Positions 1 through 8,520 of a stretch of 14,910 nt of DNA are shown piece after piece. The notes beneath the pieces are model-generated. The model searched no databases and was not told the DNA's origin. It saw only the letters and a list, made by a program, of their open reading frames with translations. How positions within the stretch are numbered: position 1 is the first letter of the stretch; each line of letters begins with the position of its first letter. Source of the DNA: Euperipatoides rowelli (Eukaryota; Onychophora; Udeonychophora; Euonychophora; Peripatopsidae); the NCBI GenBank assembly GCA_003024985.2, contig PXIH01S0020618.1; one strand, 5' to 3'. The position numbers were made by a program, and so were the translations under genes.

Positions 1-929
1 TTACTTCATTAGATTAATCGATTCATAAAATTTCAAGGTTATGTATTAATATGTAGGCCTACTATAATTAGTTTAAGAAATTCATATAACTTATTTAAGT
101 CCAATTCAATGTTATCAATATCAACAAAGAGCATTGATAATTTGATATATTAATAAATTCTAGAATTTCATTAATAAGGGAATAATTATCTTTTTTGAAA
201 TCATAAGTAACTTTAGTCATTTTATTACTATCTACAGTATTATGTTCTCCTCTGACATTGAAAGTGATTTTACCATGGTCACTTTTCCCTATGGGTTCTA
301 ACACATCTATATTATCAATTAGATGGTTATTTAGGCTTAAATAACCTGGCTGCACTTCCATTTTCTATACCTAGTATTTTGTTAAATTAATTGATGTAAA
401 TTATTTAATAAATAAAATCATAAAATAGTTGGCCAAATGACTCAGAAAGTTAATTGCAAAGGTTTTTCTCCCATTGTATAAGATGAAGATTGAGATCTCC
501 AATCATTAAATCATCTAAAAATTCCCTTGATTTAAATACAACAAAGCTTTTTTTCCAACATAGCCATTATTTTGGCATCATATTCTTTTATATTATTTGG
601 AGGTCTATAAATAACCCCCAATAATATCTTTTTGTCATTTAATTTAATCGATAACCACAAGATCTCAACCCCATCAGTATCCAAGATAATTTTTTCATAA
701 ATAATATTGTGGTCAATACACACACACACAAACAACCTCCTTTTTTTCCTTTTCTTTCTCTTCTTATTAATTCATACTTATCAATCTCAATTTCCTCATC
801 AAATTTTCTGAGTAAGCCAAGTCTCTGTGATCAATATATATCATTATTCAAATGAACATACAATTTTAGTTCATCAATCTTGTTATATATAGAGTTAATG
901 TTAGTATAAAGAACTTTAATTTTAGAACC
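1..929 (-). pseudogene. LINE-A ORF2 endonuclease domain, broken, runs off window
   Basis: This encoded the EEP-fold (AP-type) endonuclease that nicks target DNA for target-primed reverse transcription. Minus-strand frames give, in order: IKVLYTNINSIYNKIDEL (about 870-925), ITETWL (about 815-840), KGGCLCVCI (about 720-745), GVIYRPPN (about 590-615), GDLNLHLIQW (about 480-515) and GKSDHGKITF (about 265-295). These match the metal-binding and catalytic blocks of LINE endonucleases, including the ExTWL, GDxNxH and SDH motifs. YDFKKDNYSLINEIL (about 165-210) and a DLNKLYEFL stretch near 65-90 match the linker towards the reverse transcriptase. At least four frameshifts or stops separate the pieces, for example near 838, after 535 and before 361. 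A short CA microsatellite (719-732) lies inside the coding region. Motif identity is clear; function is lost. Confidence 0.85.
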
Positions 930-958
930 ATTTTTTTTTTTTTTTGTTGACAAATTTG

Positions 959-1318
959 TTAATTGCTATCTGTTTCTATCATAGATAAAACGTTACTTAA
1001 TTTTGGCATTTTTATTGATCCGCCATATCTTGTCATAGTAGTATTGGAGTTAGAGAATGACACCTCTGATGTTATTTTTGTCTTATTTATAAACCTTTTA
1101 GAACTTTTTGATATAGAATTTTGATTTGAGGAAGCATCTATCTTAATATTAAAATATATTTCTTTAGGATTATCCAGAATGTTGATAAATTTATTTTCTG
1201 TAAGACACTGAGGTTTAGTGGTCAAAGTTTTCTCTACCAATTGGGTACACTTTTTATATAAATTCAAATCTGTAGCAATAATAGAAAAAACATCAAATTT
1301 AAAAAAAATAAAAAATGT
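959..1318 (-). pseudogene. LINE-A segment directly upstream of the endonuclease, unidentified
   Basis: A frame of roughly 115 codons stays open on the minus strand from about 1318 to 959 and ends 30 bp before the endonuclease block. The protein is polar, rich in serine, lysine and asparagine, and has no domain I recognise. It is either the N-terminal leader of ORF2 or the C-terminal tail of the preceding ORF. A TTTTTTCTATTATTGCTACAG stretch at its upstream end resembles a 3' splice site, but nothing else supports splicing. I call it part of LINE-A because of position, orientation and proximity. Confidence 0.45.
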
Positions 1319-1420
1319 CTATAACTGTGATGGGCGATATAAGTTTGTTTAAATTTGACAAACTACAGTCATAGTGGACTACATTACTATAGGTCAATAA
1401 ATGTTCCAGAAATTATTGAG

Positions 1421-2204
1421 TTAGTCTTTTTCTGTTTTCCAAAAATATAGTTTATCGCTGATTTCAATGTCCAATAAAATGCTTTTCAACGTTACCAGTG
1501 AAACTATATCTGTTTGTAACAAAGGATTGCACAACCAAATAATATACAAATCAACAATACAACGATTGACATAGACAACTGAAATAACACATGGGTCCAT
1601 CAAGGCATGGAAATGGATTACACTATCAACACATTCTTTAATTGCACTAACAGACTCACAATTTCCCACATTTGTCTGGTCAGAATATTGATTAGAGAGT
1701 ACAGAAGTATTTAAAAGTGACGCAATAACAGAAGCATTGTCACTTGAAACATCTACTTTTAAATCGACACTAGAAAGCACAGTCTGTATTTTATTTGTAG
1801 AGTTATATCTGCCCACAAAAGGAACACAATATACTGTACATCATTTCCAAAGATATTTGATCCCATAATTATGTCAATCTCATGTTTGGTTGCTTCTAAA
1901 TAAAATGACTTATAACCATCATGTTTGGACAAACAGTCGTAACACACTGGATTATCGTCTTCAAATAACAATCTAGTAAGGCTAACAAACCTTGATGAGC
2001 TAACATCTTTTCCAATCCTATTATCGAACCATTTACTCTTTCATATCTGTGGTAAATATATGATTTCTTTTGTATCTGGAATTTATAAAAGTTCTAGATC
2101 TCATGATGTCAACCCTAGAAATGTGGGTAGGAAGATTCATAATTCTTTTTTTTTTCTTTTGAAAGCTTTATTTGTTCAAAATTTATATCATAATTATTAG
2201 TCAT
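1421..2204 (-). pseudogene. Unidentified coding-like block between ORF1 and endonuclease of LINE-A
   Basis: Minus-strand reading starts at an ATG overlapping the ORF1 stop (2202-2204) and proceeds through several shifted frames. They include MNLPTHISRVDIMRSR (about 2080-2130), KWFDNRIGKDVSSSRFVSL (about 1980-2035), FEDDNPVCYDCLSKH (about 1920-1965) and, after a shift near 1815, a frame open to 1421. That last frame contains HALMDPCVISVVYVNRC (about 1555-1605). Codon-like continuity of about 200 residues with only a few shifts suggests real former coding sequence. I do not recognise the family. The second half faintly recalls a cyclin-box helix pattern (hydrophobic helix, then YxNR), too weak to name. 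LINEs of this type usually have little sequence between ORF1 and the endonuclease, so this may be an extra domain or a captured fragment. Confidence 0.45.
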
Positions 2205-3014
2205 TGCTCATAAAGTCACTTTGCTTCATGTTCATTTTGTGATTTACGTTACTATGATCCTCTATACTCGTCATCAAATCTAAATCCAACGGATTAATTT
2301 GGTCTTTTTTTAGTGCTGTTTTATTATTTTTCGTTGGTTTTTTTTTTTAGAAACATGATCCCCAAAATCAAAGAATGTTACTGATTCTTGTGAGTGAAGG
2401 CGAGGGACTTGTCTAGGAAAATCATAATTTATTAATTGATCCCTAGAATGATGTGTAACTAATTTTTAAAAGAACTATCAGAGGATTCAGAGTTATCCTT
2501 TGAGATAGATCCATCAATAGGTCTTAAACTTTCTATCATAGATTTTAATTGTGATAGTTCCTTTTGTAGTAAATTCAACTCATTTTGAAGATCAGAGAAC
2601 AGAGATGGCTGAATATGTAGCCTACTCTCTGTGGGAGATGATGGTCATTATAATATAATGTTGAGGATACTAAATTACACGACTTATCTGTGGTATCAAA
2701 ATGTGAGTCGCTAAAGACAGAAAAATCACTGTGGTTGCTTAGTGTATTTATCCTACATTTTTTTTTTATCTAAGTGACAATTGTCTTTTGAATGTTCTAA
2801 TATATTTGGTTGATCTAAATTCTGGGGAGTTTGTGTCCAAATTGTATTCATTTGATTTTGCTGAAGTGTAGGCCCTTTATCTATAATGTTATCAATGTAT
2901 TGAATAACATATACGTATAGACATTTATGGCACATAATTGGCCTTCCTCTAAGATCTAACTTACCGTGTTCTTAAACATTTATTCTAAAACGGTTCTCAT
3001 GAAAAACTTCATTG

Positions 3015-3022
3015 CATTTTAC
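3015..3022. repeat. Target-site duplication, left copy (CATTTTAC)
   Basis: CATTTTAC directly abuts the left terminal inverted repeat of the foldback element and is repeated exactly at 3460-3467. An 8-bp duplication is the length made by hAT, P and some other cut-and-paste superfamilies. Confidence 0.85.
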
Positions 3023-3459
3023 GGTTACGGTACGCTTTTATCAGCAGATACCGTTAAAAAATATGCAACTCATTTTTAAGGAATTAATAGATTTGACACC
3101 TTCAATTTGGGCTATGGATGTACACCTTGTTCTCTATAGATATTGATTGTTTTATAAAAAACATCTTGTTAATAATCGTTTAAGCCATTATAACGCCATT
3201 TCTTTTAGATGCCACCTAGCGGTGGATGAAGGAAGGATACTTCCTTCATCCAAAAAANGGTAAACTAGATAATATCTCTTCCGCTGACATAAAATAGTGC
3301 AAAAACGAGCTCATTTTTTTAAAAAACGATCAAAATGTTAAGAAAACGAAGTGTTCTTCCATAGCCCAAATTGAAGGTGAGTGTCAAATCTATTAATTCC
3401 TTAAATATAAGTTGCATATTTTTTTTAACGCTGCCTGCTGATAAAAGCGTATCTTAACC
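3023..3459. mobile_element. Foldback MITE (437 bp) inserted in LINE-A ORF1
   Basis: The left end reads GGTTACGGTACGCTTTTATC. The reverse complement of the right end reads GGTTAAGATACGCTTTTATC. Similarity continues through both arms: the AAGGAATTAATAGATTTGAC block, the CTTCAATTTGGGCTATGGA block and a more diverged inner part. The whole element is therefore a degenerate palindrome with its centre near 3238. It is bounded by identical 8-bp direct repeats at 3015-3022 and 3460-3467, and the PHD-like coding sequence of LINE-A lies on both sides. No coding capacity is seen, so it is non-autonomous. The duplication length suggests a hAT- or P-like source, but the GGTTA terminus does not let me name one. 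An unresolved base lies at 3258. Confidence 0.85.
3212..3251. repeat. Hairpins at the apex of the foldback
   Basis: Two short perfect inverted repeats overlap at the centre: CCACC-TAGC-GGTGG (3212-3225) and GGATGAAGGAAG-GATA-CTTCCTTCATCC (3224-3251, 12-bp arms with a 4-nt loop). They cap the long stem formed by the element's arms. Confidence 0.8.
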
Positions 3460-3467
3460 CATTTTAC
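3460..3467. repeat. Target-site duplication, right copy (CATTTTAC)
   Basis: Exact match to 3015-3022, immediately outside the right terminus TTAACC of the foldback element. Confidence 0.85.
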
Positions 3468-3560
3468 ATAGCGCATGATAAAATAAGATCTGATTTTTCT
3501 CTATTACAGGACTGACTACAGAACCGGCATATTGATATAGGTAGGATTAACATATTGTTA

Positions 3561-4429
3561 ATGTCACCTAAAAAACAAGTAGTTTCTTCGATATTATTGC
3601 ATTTCTTATAAATTGGATTCAAATATGATTTGTTGTTCATTTTTAAATCATCCCATTAGTGGTAGCTTAAATTCTGGGAGGATGGCCACTATGCAAAGCA
3701 TAGCACCTCATCATAGTTTGTAGTAGTTGATGTTAGTCCGCCATTATCTACATTGTTTGATTTACACATTTTTGGAATTACATGATTTAAGAATTACTAA
3801 CACTTGTCAACTAACACGGTATGTATTTAGAAGAAAAATAAGACAAAGAAATCTGTCAAAATGAAAAAGTAATTACGCTTCTATGCATTTGTTAATGTTA
3901 TGATAGTCTAAGAGAAATTAACTCATTTATTTATTACAAATTGATTCAAATTATTTATGGGAATGTTTTTCTATGAATAAATGTTATGCGTATTAACCTA
4001 AATTCAAATGATCAAATCCCTCCCTCCGCTAATACCCACATCTATAGATAGAATTTAAAACATTACAAGAATTTAATCCTTTCCACTCCAATTATTTTAA
4101 TATATGTTTTCGTTATACAGTACTCCAATTTTTTTTTAGATGATTGCATACTTTTATATCCCCTGATTTTAATTTTAGTTTTTTTTTTAAAAATCGTTTT
4201 ATATAATTCAAAACAAATATATTTTAGCACTTTTGGACATTAATTATCCTAATTTGAAGCATTTTTGAGGCTCACAATGTAACAATGATTGTTAAATTAT
4301 AAAGAAAAAATGTCGAGTTTTAATTGACAGTGGAGTGGAAAAGAAATTGTTAGAATGTTGATATATAATCGACATTTGAGTAGCAAAGGTTAATAACAGT
4401 GTGTAAGAATAAAAGAAATAATGTTTTTG
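3561..4429. other. AT-rich non-coding stretch
   Basis: No supported coding sequence. It contains homopolymer A/T runs and one 21-bp sequence (TGTTTGATTTACACATTTTTG, 3754-3774) that recurs exactly at 4762-4782, with looser similarity for about 40 bp after it. This may be a remnant of an unidentified repeat. Confidence 0.5.
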
Positions 4430-4735
4430 TTTTCTTCGCTTTCCTCTTCATTGGGCGTAGTCTCGGCCGGTTTTGTTTTCATTCCTATCTGATACCGTGA
4501 TACTCGTGGGATATGGAACTGGAAGTGCTGTGATGTCAGAGTGGTGAAGTGGAGCCGGGGGGGGATTTTCTCGGATGGCGAAGGCACTGTTCTGCTGACT
4601 TGTGTAACTCTGATGAATTTAGCTTAGTGTTGGGGCTTCCCCGGGAGAATTTCTCTAATTAGGGAGAATCGTATCTGGCACTGGTCTTCCTTTGAGCCGC
4701 TGGAGCCCGAAAGTGTGTCTCCTAACCCTTAGCAT
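4430..4735. other. G+C-richer island, unidentified
   Basis: Base composition changes sharply from the AT-rich surroundings, with CpG-containing strings such as GGGCGTAGTCTCGGCCGG and a GGGGGGGG run at 4558-4565. On the minus strand a frame of about 77 codons is open (4390-4623). Its product is rich in polar residues (for example KPAETTPNEEESEENK) but has no in-frame ATG and no recognisable domain. It could be an exon or promoter of an unrecognised gene, or a fragment of an unknown repeat. I see no tRNA, snRNA or splice-site pair that settles it. Confidence 0.35.
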
Positions 4736-5164
4736 TTCCATTATTTTCAATCGAAAACTTATGTTTGATTTACACATTTTTGATTTACATGTAATTTTAT
4801 TTACATGCTGATTTCCAAGAACACAGTGCTAACGTAAATTAAGAATTAACTGTAGTTATAATTTCAAAAAAAGTTAGCATTTAGCCTGTGAGATATAAAA
4901 TATTGATTTATTGTTAAAAAAACGTTTAAAAATTGTCTTATTTTTAATTTTTTGTTTTGCGATTGTGACATTTTAAAAAAGTGCTTTATGATTCAAATTA
5001 TCAAAATTTTTATATGCTGTAGATAATCTTAATTTTTTTTTATGTTTTATGTATTAAAAATGCAAATTTATTGAGTCCTATTGTCAATTTAACATTGTGT
5101 ATTTCATTTTTTAATGCTGGTACTCAGTTTGGTAAAAAAAAAAATTATAAAGGGCCTATTTTAA
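4736..5164. other. AT-rich non-coding stretch
   Basis: Only AT-rich sequence and the second copy of the 21-bp repeat (4762-4782) are seen. No gene. Confidence 0.5.
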
Positions 5165-6088
5165 AGTGGTTTATAAATGCCTATTTCAACTTCATTGATT
5201 TATGGATATTTTTGTAAAATAAAATACTTGTTTAATTAATCAATTTGTTATATTCGGTCCAAAAACGCAACAAAATTTGACTTTTATGCCAATATTTATC
5301 AAATTAGCAAACCGGCTTATGACGTATTTTGCCAGAAAAACCTCGCGGGGATTCCAGTATTAGTGGTTGACTGGTTGTCAGACAAGATGCATGACCAGAC
5401 GAGCCTTTTCCTTCACAGACCAATCACAATGTAGATCAGTGATTCAGAACCTTGAATTTTTTTTTTAAAGACAAGGCAACTCAAAACAAATGCAAGTAGG
5501 CTGAAAATAAATAGCCTAAGTTTTTATTTGCATTAAAAAATATGTTGATCTCTAAGAAATGTTTAAGAAATAGTATTAAAAACTTTGAAAATAATAGGTA
5601 CGGTAACAATTTGTTCTCATCATGTCAAGTTAATAACGTACAAAGCCTTGCAAAATTTTGGTTTACACAAGGTTTTTTTTTTTTTCTCTTAAAATTGATT
5701 TCTACTTCAATCCCAAGAATTATCTCAAAATTTTATGGATTTTATAATGATGCGAAGAAAGTAACTTTTTTCACTGTTAATTTTTTCTTCTTCTTCAAAA
5801 CTTGTTGACTAGTTTTATAAACAATAATGTAATGAAGTCATGAGTGGCGTCTGGATCCCAGATATGCATCTTCCTCTAGTCCAAAACCAGCGAGATTTTA
5901 TTCTTTGGCTTCGTCAATTTCACTTTATAGGCCTGTTTATATTTTTTATAAACATAGTACAAACCTACGAATATTTATACGTTTAAGATAAAATATTCCA
6001 ATTTGATGAATTAAACAAATATTTTTAGGTAAAACTAAAAGTAAATCAATTATAAAAAAATAAAAAGTAAAAGCACTGATAAACCACT
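5165..6088. mobile_element. Candidate TTAA-type non-autonomous DNA element (924 bp)
   Basis: The left end reads TTAA then AGTGGTTTATAAATGCC. The right end, reverse-complemented, reads TTAA then AGTGGTTTATCAGTGCT. The TTAA copies lie at 5161-5164 and 6089-6092. Weaker inverted similarity continues inward, ending in ATTGATTTA on both sides. This fits a small element of a TTAA-targeting superfamily (piggyBac or Kolobok type). The interior holds a G+C-richer patch (about 5300-5440) with a CCAAT box at 5419-5423 and a low-complexity frame I do not believe is coding. The exact inverted repeat is only about 10-15 bp, so confidence is moderate. Confidence 0.45.
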
Positions 6089-7229
6089 TTAAAGTTTATT
6101 ACAGTAGCCTACGTTAATTTTTAATATATTTTGTACAGTTATGTTAAATCAATTTGTAAAATGGAGTTAAAAGAGATTATAAATAAATGATGTAGGCTAC
6201 CAGTATCACAAATTTAAGATTGTCACCCATGACCCTACTGGGCGGTGGGTCTTAAGTCACTGTTGACGATAAGCCCCTCCACACTCAGATCCCCAGCTGG
6301 AATGTAAGATTTACAAATATGTTTTATACACTGATGTCATTGTGCATATCAAACATTTTAATGTCAGAACAATTTTTTTTTAAAAATCAGTACATGTCGG
6401 AAGAATTCAAATTTACATCCCTTCGTCTGATAAAATATATTGAAGCATGATCATGACATCTGAGGTTATGATTTAAATACAACTCTGCATGAGCTCCGAG
6501 TAACTGTACACATCACAGAGTGCAAACAGAGCGACACAGAGCCTTAGATTATTAAAATACACTAACAGAATAATAAAATATTGAGACGAAAGGAGAAAAA
6601 GTGTAAACTATAAAAAAAGCCTTTAATTTTAACTAAATCTTCACTAGAAGATGCTTTTAAAACTCTATTGTCAGACAGAAAAGAAAACAATGTCCGTGGC
6701 AAAATTCAAATATGTGATTAGTTTCCATTTTAAAGTTGGCATGCTTGCTTTCTGTGCACTAAGACATAGAACAAGCGTCTGGATCTCAGACTTCACCATA
6801 CCTTCAGCCAAACTTAGACGGTAGCTATTGCTATCTCATTGACTGAAAACAATTCATTTTTCAGCATTTAAAAAATAGTCACTGCCATCGTAAAAGATCA
6901 CTTATAGTCAAAATAAGAAAATTATGTAGAGAAATTAGTGCCTAGACAAATATTAGACCGGATAAGTTATATTTAACACACCTAAATATCAATAATGTTT
7001 ATTTTCCTCCATTTTGAATTTTGATTGTGTTGCGATGCATTGTGGGTAGTGTTCTGAATCCCGATGCTTTTACTATGGGTAGTAAGACCTCACTCCTATA
7101 GTGCTCGGAGTTTATTAAAATCCGCTTAAGAGCGTGCTTCGATTTTTAAAAAAAATATCTGATTTCTTTGGATTCAGATGCGCTCTTATGTTCTCTTAGT
7201 GCTCGTTGATTTTTAAAAAACGTACCCTG
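6089..7229. other. Non-coding stretch with scattered repeat fragments
   Basis: No supported gene. It contains a short fragment matching the downstream satellite (6438-6463, ATTGAAGCATGATCATGACA). GCGTCTGGATC-type sequence occurs at 5847 and again near 6774. An imperfect internal duplication lies at about 7125-7225, around GATTTTTAAAAAA. A zinc-finger-type promoter motif is noted separately at 7036-7050. Confidence 0.5.
7036..7050 (-). promoter_or_regulatory. Possible ZNF143/THAP11-type motif
   Basis: The minus strand reads ACTACCCACAATGCA, similar to the ACTACA...CCCA...ATGC composite bound by ZNF143 (Staf) and THAP11 at animal promoters. It is a single sequence match with no gene start identified beside it, so function is speculative. 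Confidence 0.2.
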
Positions 7230-7890
7230 CATCAGGCATCTGATCAAATAAAGTGCAGCCTAACTGTTATATCTAAATCAAACATCTGATCAAGTTCTTG
7301 GCATCTGAATCAGGCATCTGATCAAGTGCATTGGAGAAAGACAACACTCATTTAAGTCAGTGTGTTGTCATTGGACACACTCTGTTATAGAGCATTGGAG
7401 CATGACTATTAGTATTATATCTAAATCAGACATCTGATCAAGTTCTTGGCATCTGAATCAGGCATCTGATCAAGTGCATTGGAGAAGGACAACACTCATT
7501 TAAGTCAGTGTGTTGTCCATTGGACACACTCTGTTATAGAGCATTGGAGCATGACTATTAGTATTATATCTAAATCAGACATCTGATCAAATGCATTGAA
7601 GCATGACCATGACACTTAATTAGACATCTAATCAAATGTATTGGAACAATATCTTGACATCTAAACCAGAATCTGATCAAATGAATTGAAGTATTATCAC
7701 ATTGTCTAAATCAGGCAGCTTGTCAAGTGCATTAGAACATACTCCAATGTCAAAATCAGACATCTCAAATGCATTGAAACATGACTAGAACATTAAACTC
7801 AAACATCAAGTGTATTAGAGCATGACCATGACATGCAAATAAGACAGCTAAGATCAAGTGCTTTGGAACATGATCAAGACATCTAAATCC
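7230..7890. repeat. Degenerate satellite, about 45-bp period
   Basis: Units share a core like AAATCAGACATCTGATCAA followed by GTGCATTGGAGCATGAC. Successive cores after 7566 are spaced about 45 bp (near 7580, 7627, 7672, 7717, 7761, 7802, 7846). They diverge progressively to the right. The left part contains a recent higher-order duplication (7269-7565). TGATCA is itself palindromic. No coding sequence is credible here. Confidence 0.85.
7269..7565. repeat. Higher-order tandem duplication, units of 148 and 149 bp
   Basis: Copy 1 (7269-7416) and copy 2 (7417-7565) differ by only two substitutions and one inserted C. Each holds two satellite cores 32 bp apart plus a non-satellite insert (GACAACACTCATTTAAGTCA to CACTCTGTTATAG). 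The insert has an imperfect hairpin around AGTGTGTTGTCCATTGG. The near-identity contrasts with the diverged 45-bp monomers alongside, so the duplication is much younger. Confidence 0.9.
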
Positions 7891-8088
7891 AACATTTGCT
7901 TGTACCAAAAAACAATTTTAGATACGGTATTTAAAATCAGATTAAAAAGAAAAAAAAAAGATACATATAATTTTCAATTCTCAATTATGAACTTATTTAG
8001 TTGTTCTAATTTTAAAGTGGTGAATTTGGTCATTTTTTTTGTCGCATTCATTTCACTTTGACATTTTTGTGTACAAGCCAATGACATC

Positions 8089-8100
8089 ACATTACGACCT
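8089..8100 (+). repeat. 12-bp motif upstream of THAP fragment
   Basis: ACATTACGACCT lies 80 bp before the position of the THAP start codon. The same sequence occurs on the minus strand at 9391-9380, upstream of the convergent YLYEP fragment. It could be a remnant terminal inverted repeat or a shared promoter element. A TGACATCA string (CRE-like) sits just before it. Confidence 0.4.
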
Positions 8101-8180
8101 GGGTACTCTATTTTCCCTCTTAAACACATTGTAAACATCCCAATTTCAACTTTTTATATTCTTTACTTCATTAGAGAAAA

Positions 8181-8520
8181 ATACCTATAAATTGTGTGGC
8201 TGTAGGATGCAGTAATAGTCGAAATCAGAGGGATATTCACATTTACAAATTTCCTAAGGATGATAAAATAAGAAATAATTGGATAAAAAAAAATTAAGCG
8301 TTCAGCATGGACTCCGACAAAATACAGCTCATGTTCAAAACATTTTCTTCCAGACTGCTTTGTAAGAAATCCATTAGATTTAAAAAATGTGGGAATTGAT
8401 TTTAGAGTGGTTTTAAAAGCCGATGCAGTTCCAACTATATTTGACAAAATTGTGAAAAAAATACAAGAAAGGGGAGAGGCCTACTTTTGCTAAGAGGCGT
8501 AAGCAACAGAAGACTTTTTT
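8181..8520 (+). pseudogene. THAP zinc-finger domain fragment, start lost and frameshifted
   Basis: THAP domains are C2CH zinc-dependent DNA-binding modules found at the N-terminus of THAP proteins and of P-element and related transposases. The sequence gives IPINCVAVGCSNSRNQ, with zinc Cys codons at 8193 and 8208, then YKFPKDDKIRNNW. After a shift in the A-run 8285-8293 it gives AWTPTKYSSCSKHF (Cys 8332, His 8341), PDCF and LKADAVPTIFD (8416-8444). The C-x4-C...C-x2-H set, the FP and W positions and the AVPTIF end motif are all present. The expected MP start appears as ATA CCT, so the initiator Met is lost. A second shift near 8455 would continue into a basic KRRKQQK tail ending near 8520. 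No transposase core follows. It may be a broken host gene first exon or a transposon remnant. Confidence 0.8.

Larger units (their letters stand above)
2197..3553 (-). pseudogene. LINE-A ORF1: PHD-like zinc finger plus coiled coil, broken and interrupted
   Basis: ORF1 proteins of CR1/L2-type LINEs bind RNA and often carry a PHD finger. An ATG at 3551-3553 opens MLILPISICRFCSQSCN, which gives a CxxC pair, followed by LILSCAM near 3475. The frame is then cut by the inserted foldback (3023-3459). It resumes with KCNEVFHENRFR (about 2980-3018) and PIMCHKC (2920-2940), which supply the later Cys/His positions and final CxxC of a PHD-type finger. Downstream are polar sequence, a shift in an A-run near 2760, and a heptad-like segment FSDLQNELNLLQKELSQLK (about 2545-2605), a likely coiled coil. 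After further shifts the frame ends in MSND and a stop at 2197-2199. The stop overlaps the next ATG. At least five disruptions make it non-functional. Confidence 0.65.
1..3560 (-). mobile_element. LINE-A: decayed non-LTR retrotransposon, 5' part
   Basis: Read on the minus strand, the order is a PHD-like finger and coiled-coil ORF1 (from about 3553), an unidentified coding-like block, then an apurinic-type endonuclease that runs off the left window edge. The reverse transcriptase should lie left of position 1. A PHD-finger ORF1 followed by an EEP endonuclease fits the CR1/L2/Jockey group; that clade assignment is inferred. Many in-frame stops and small shifts show it is dead. It is split by a foldback DNA element at 3023-3459. 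The 5' boundary (higher coordinates) is not visible; 3560 is approximate. Confidence 0.8.

Noticed and set aside
3270-3290. Hammerhead ribozyme-like CTGACA string in the foldback
   Set aside because: The conserved CTGATGA and GAAA core elements are absent.
4620-4700. tRNA-like A box (TTTAGCTTAGTGTTGG) suggesting a tRNA or SINE
   Set aside because: No matching B box (GGTTCRANNCC) at the right distance and no acceptor stem.
3754-4782. 21-bp direct repeats as possible LTRs or target duplications
   Set aside because: Similarity stops within about 40 bp and no element-like sequence lies between. It is too long for a target duplication and too short for LTRs.
5542-5808. 88-codon + strand frame
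   Set aside because: Low complexity: runs of Phe from T tracts and no domain. It lies inside a candidate non-autonomous element.
6651-6830. Short + strand frame beginning MLLKLYCQTEKK
   Set aside because: About 57 codons with no domain, no splice context and no similarity to the missing SCAI exon.
7230-7890. CRISPR-like array
   Set aside because: Eukaryotic context, degenerate repeats with no constant-length unique spacers, and no cas genes.
7858-8061. 67-codon + strand frame
   Set aside because: It starts in the satellite and continues through A/T-rich sequence with no protein-like character.
8163-8447. 94-codon frame on the minus strand
   Set aside because: It is antisense to the THAP fragment, whose motif set on the + strand is decisive.
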